The notes under the pieces: generated by a model
The model's database searches: none
Told to the model about the DNA's origin: nothing
The model's input: the letters and a program-made list of their open reading frames with translations, nothing else
Part shown: positions 5,981 to 7,435 of the stretch, in pieces
Layout: every line of letters starts with the position of its first letter
How positions within the stretch are numbered: position 1 is the first letter of the stretch
Made by a program: the position numbers and the translations under genes
Assembly (NCBI GenBank): GCA_007129225.1
Contig: SKVX01000081.1
Span: forward strand, 1-7,435
DNA: 7,435 bases
Direction of reading: 5' to 3'
From: Halomonas sp.
GTDB taxonomy: Bacteria > Pseudomonadota > Gammaproteobacteria > Pseudomonadales > Halomonadaceae

Positions 5981-7093
5981 ATGCCCCGCTTCCCCGACCA
6001 CCTGACCGGTTCCGGCCCCAGCAACCCCTTCCCCGGCATCAAGGTGCTGGAGCGACGGATCGGCCGCGAGATACCCCATCGGCTGGGCTCCAACGAAGGC
6101 CTGGACATGCCCCACCGCGCCCTGCGCGAGCGCTTCGGCGATGCCATGGTCGAGCATGTCTACTGCTACGGGGACTCGGAGGCGCTTGGGGTGCGCCAGC
6201 GCCTTTGCGCCCTGCATGGCTACCCGCTGGAGGCCACCCTGGTGGACGCCGGCGCCGACAGCCTGATCGCCCTGGCGCTGCGTGCCACCACGACCACAGG
6301 CTGCACGGTGGTCAGCGCCGGCGGCACCTACCCCACCTTCGGCTACTTTGCCCGGGGACAGGGCTGTCGCCTGATCGAGATCCCCTATGCGGAGGAGCCC
6401 GGCCTGCTCGCCCCCGACCTCGACGCCCTGCTGCATACCGCAAGGCGAGAACAGGCGCGACTCGTCTATCTCGCCAACCCCGACAACCCCAGCGGCCACC
6501 TGCACAGCGATGAGGCCATTCGCCGGCTACGTGCCGAACTGCCCGAGGATTGCTGGCTGCTGCTGGACGAGGCCTACCATGACTTTCGCGATGATGCCGA
6601 CGCCCCCTTCAGCCGGGAGGTGCTGACCGGCGTGATTCGCCTGCGCACGCTATCCAAGGCCCATGGCCTGGCCGGCCTGCGGATCGGCTATGCCATCGCC
6701 GAGCCCGAGACACTCGAAATAATGATGAAGGTGCGCATCCACTATGCGGTCTCGACTCTGACCCTGGCGGCGGCCGAGACGGTACTGGATCACAGCGAGG
6801 AGGTGCGCCAGCACGTCAGTGACGTCAAGGAGCGCCGCGAGCGGCTTGCCGACCATTTCAGGCAGCAGGGTGCAGAGGTACTGCCCAGCGCCACCAACTT
6901 CATCGCCCTGCGGCTGCCGAGCGCCGAACTGGGTGAACGGCTCAACCGCGAACTGCTCGAGGCCGGCCGACTCATCGCCCGCCCCGCCCACCCGGACCTG
7001 GGTCACATCCTGCGCATCACCGCCGTGGAAGACGCCCTCCAGCCCGGGCGCTTCGAGATCCTCGAGAAGGCACTGGCGGAAATGAAGCGCTAG
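5981..7093 (+). CDS. PLP-dependent class I/II aminotransferase, HisC-like
   Basis: This is a cytoplasmic fold-type I aminotransferase of 370 residues, close in length and layout to histidinol-phosphate aminotransferases. It should transfer an amino group between an amino acid and a 2-oxo acid or related carbonyl substrate. Visible motifs are LGSNEG (35-40), the Asn-containing ANPDNPSG (165-172), LLDEAY (194-199) with the Asp and Tyr that contact the cofactor, and TLSKAHGLAGLRIGY (223-237) with the PLP lysine at Lys226. LRIT (344-347) carries the Arg345 that normally binds the substrate carboxylate. GGGAGA (5970-5975) sits just before the ATG, after a 43-base gap that shows no other feature. 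No histidine biosynthesis gene is nearby, so a true HisC role is unlikely. HisC-like enzymes also act on aromatic and other amino acids. Its stop overlaps the stop of the convergent regulator. Confidence 0.92.
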   Translation: MPRFPDHLTGSGPSNPFPGIKVLERRIGREIPHRLGSNEGLDMPHRALRERFGDAMVEHVYCYGDSEALGVRQRLCALHGYPLEATLVDAGADSLIALALRATTTTGCTVVSAGGTYPTFGYFARGQGCRLIEIPYAEEPGLLAPDLDALLHTARREQARLVYLANPDNPSGHLHSDEAIRRLRAELPEDCWLLLDEAYHDFRDDADAPFSREVLTGVIRLRTLSKAHGLAGLRIGYAIAEPETLEIMMKVRIHYAVSTLTLAAAETVLDHSEEVRQHVSDVKERRERLADHFRQQGAEVLPSATNFIALRLPSAELGERLNRELLEAGRLIARPAHPDLGHILRITAVEDALQPGRFEILEKALAEMKR

Positions 7094-7435
7094 CGATGCG
7101 TGCGTTCGATACGTAGTCCATGACGATGTAGCTTACGCACCACACTGGGCTGGCTGACACCCAGTCGCTCGGCCATGGCATAGGTACTCGACAGCTGTCG
7201 GCACAGCGTCGCCAGTACCTGGCGTTCGGTACGAGCCAGGTACGCCTTGAGCGTCTCATTCTCCGCCATCGCCAAGGGAGCATTGGCTTCGGGTGAAGTA
7301 CGATTGGCTGCCTGGCTCTCCGACGGCTCGCCCAGGGTGGGGGCTTCGATCACATCCCCGGCACTGGAGAGCCAGGCCCGCTCGAGCCAGTTCTCCAGCT
7401 CACGAACATTACCCGGCCAGTCGCTGCCCATCAGC
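7090..7435 (-). CDS. Sigma-54-dependent transcriptional activator, C-terminal part (TyrR-like HTH), partial
   Basis: Only the last 114 complete codons are in the window; the gene continues past base 7435, so its start, sensory domain and most of the AAA+ domain are not visible. The visible part opens with WPGNVRELENWLERA, the GNVREL motif at the end of the AAA+ domain of sigma-54 enhancer-binding proteins. A variable linker of about 35 residues follows, rich in Ala, Ser, Pro and Glu, and then a DNA-binding domain. In that domain STYAMAERLGVSQPSVVRKL (within bases 7114-7188) reads as a TyrR/PhhR-type helix-turn-helix instead of the more usual Fis type. Such proteins bind upstream sites and use ATP to open sigma-54 promoters, often in response to amino acids or organic acids sensed by an N-terminal ACT or PAS domain. 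It is convergent to the transport and enzyme genes and a plausible regulator of them. The internal Met at 7431 is not the true start. Confidence 0.9.
   Translation of the reverse strand, partial: LMGSDWPGNVRELENWLERAWLSSAGDVIEAPTLGEPSESQAANRTSPEANAPLAMAENETLKAYLARTERQVLATLCRQLSSTYAMAERLGVSQPSVVRKLHRHGLRIERTHR

Overview
The window looks like a catabolic or transport locus of a GC-rich gammaproteobacterium. The dense coding, high-GC codon use and family types would suit a Halomonas-type organism, but that assignment is an impression from the sequence and not a search result. There are seven protein-coding genes, the last one cut by the window edge. No RNA gene, insertion sequence, CRISPR array or phage feature was seen.

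Layout: bases 1-139 are non-coding and unusually structured. They hold a perfect GC-rich inverted repeat, a 13-bp unit repeated three times in tandem, and a second imperfect inverted repeat. Six genes then run on the plus strand with very short spacing. These are two oligopeptide/dipeptide-type ABC permeases (DppB-like and DppC-like, start/stop overlap), a fused double-ATPase subunit (DppD-DppF in one chain), an FAD-linked 2-hydroxyacid dehydrogenase/oxidase of the GlcD/D2HGDH family, an EamA-type (DMT) ten-helix transporter, and a fold-type I PLP aminotransferase resembling HisC. On the minus strand, convergent with the aminotransferase, is the C-terminal end of a sigma-54-dependent activator with a TyrR-like helix-turn-helix. 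The two convergent genes share a CTAG tetranucleotide that provides both stop codons.

How the genes may work together (inference): the ABC importer lacks its periplasmic binding protein in this window, and that gene probably lies just upstream. The importer would bring in a peptide-like or modified amino-acid compound. The FAD enzyme could oxidise a D-2-hydroxy acid to a 2-oxo acid, the aminotransferase could interconvert that 2-oxo acid with an amino acid, and the EamA protein could export product or excess. The sigma-54 activator at the end is a plausible local regulator. The substrate cannot be read from the sequence. Each component belongs to a known family; the combination is the most interesting aspect, together with the structured leader.
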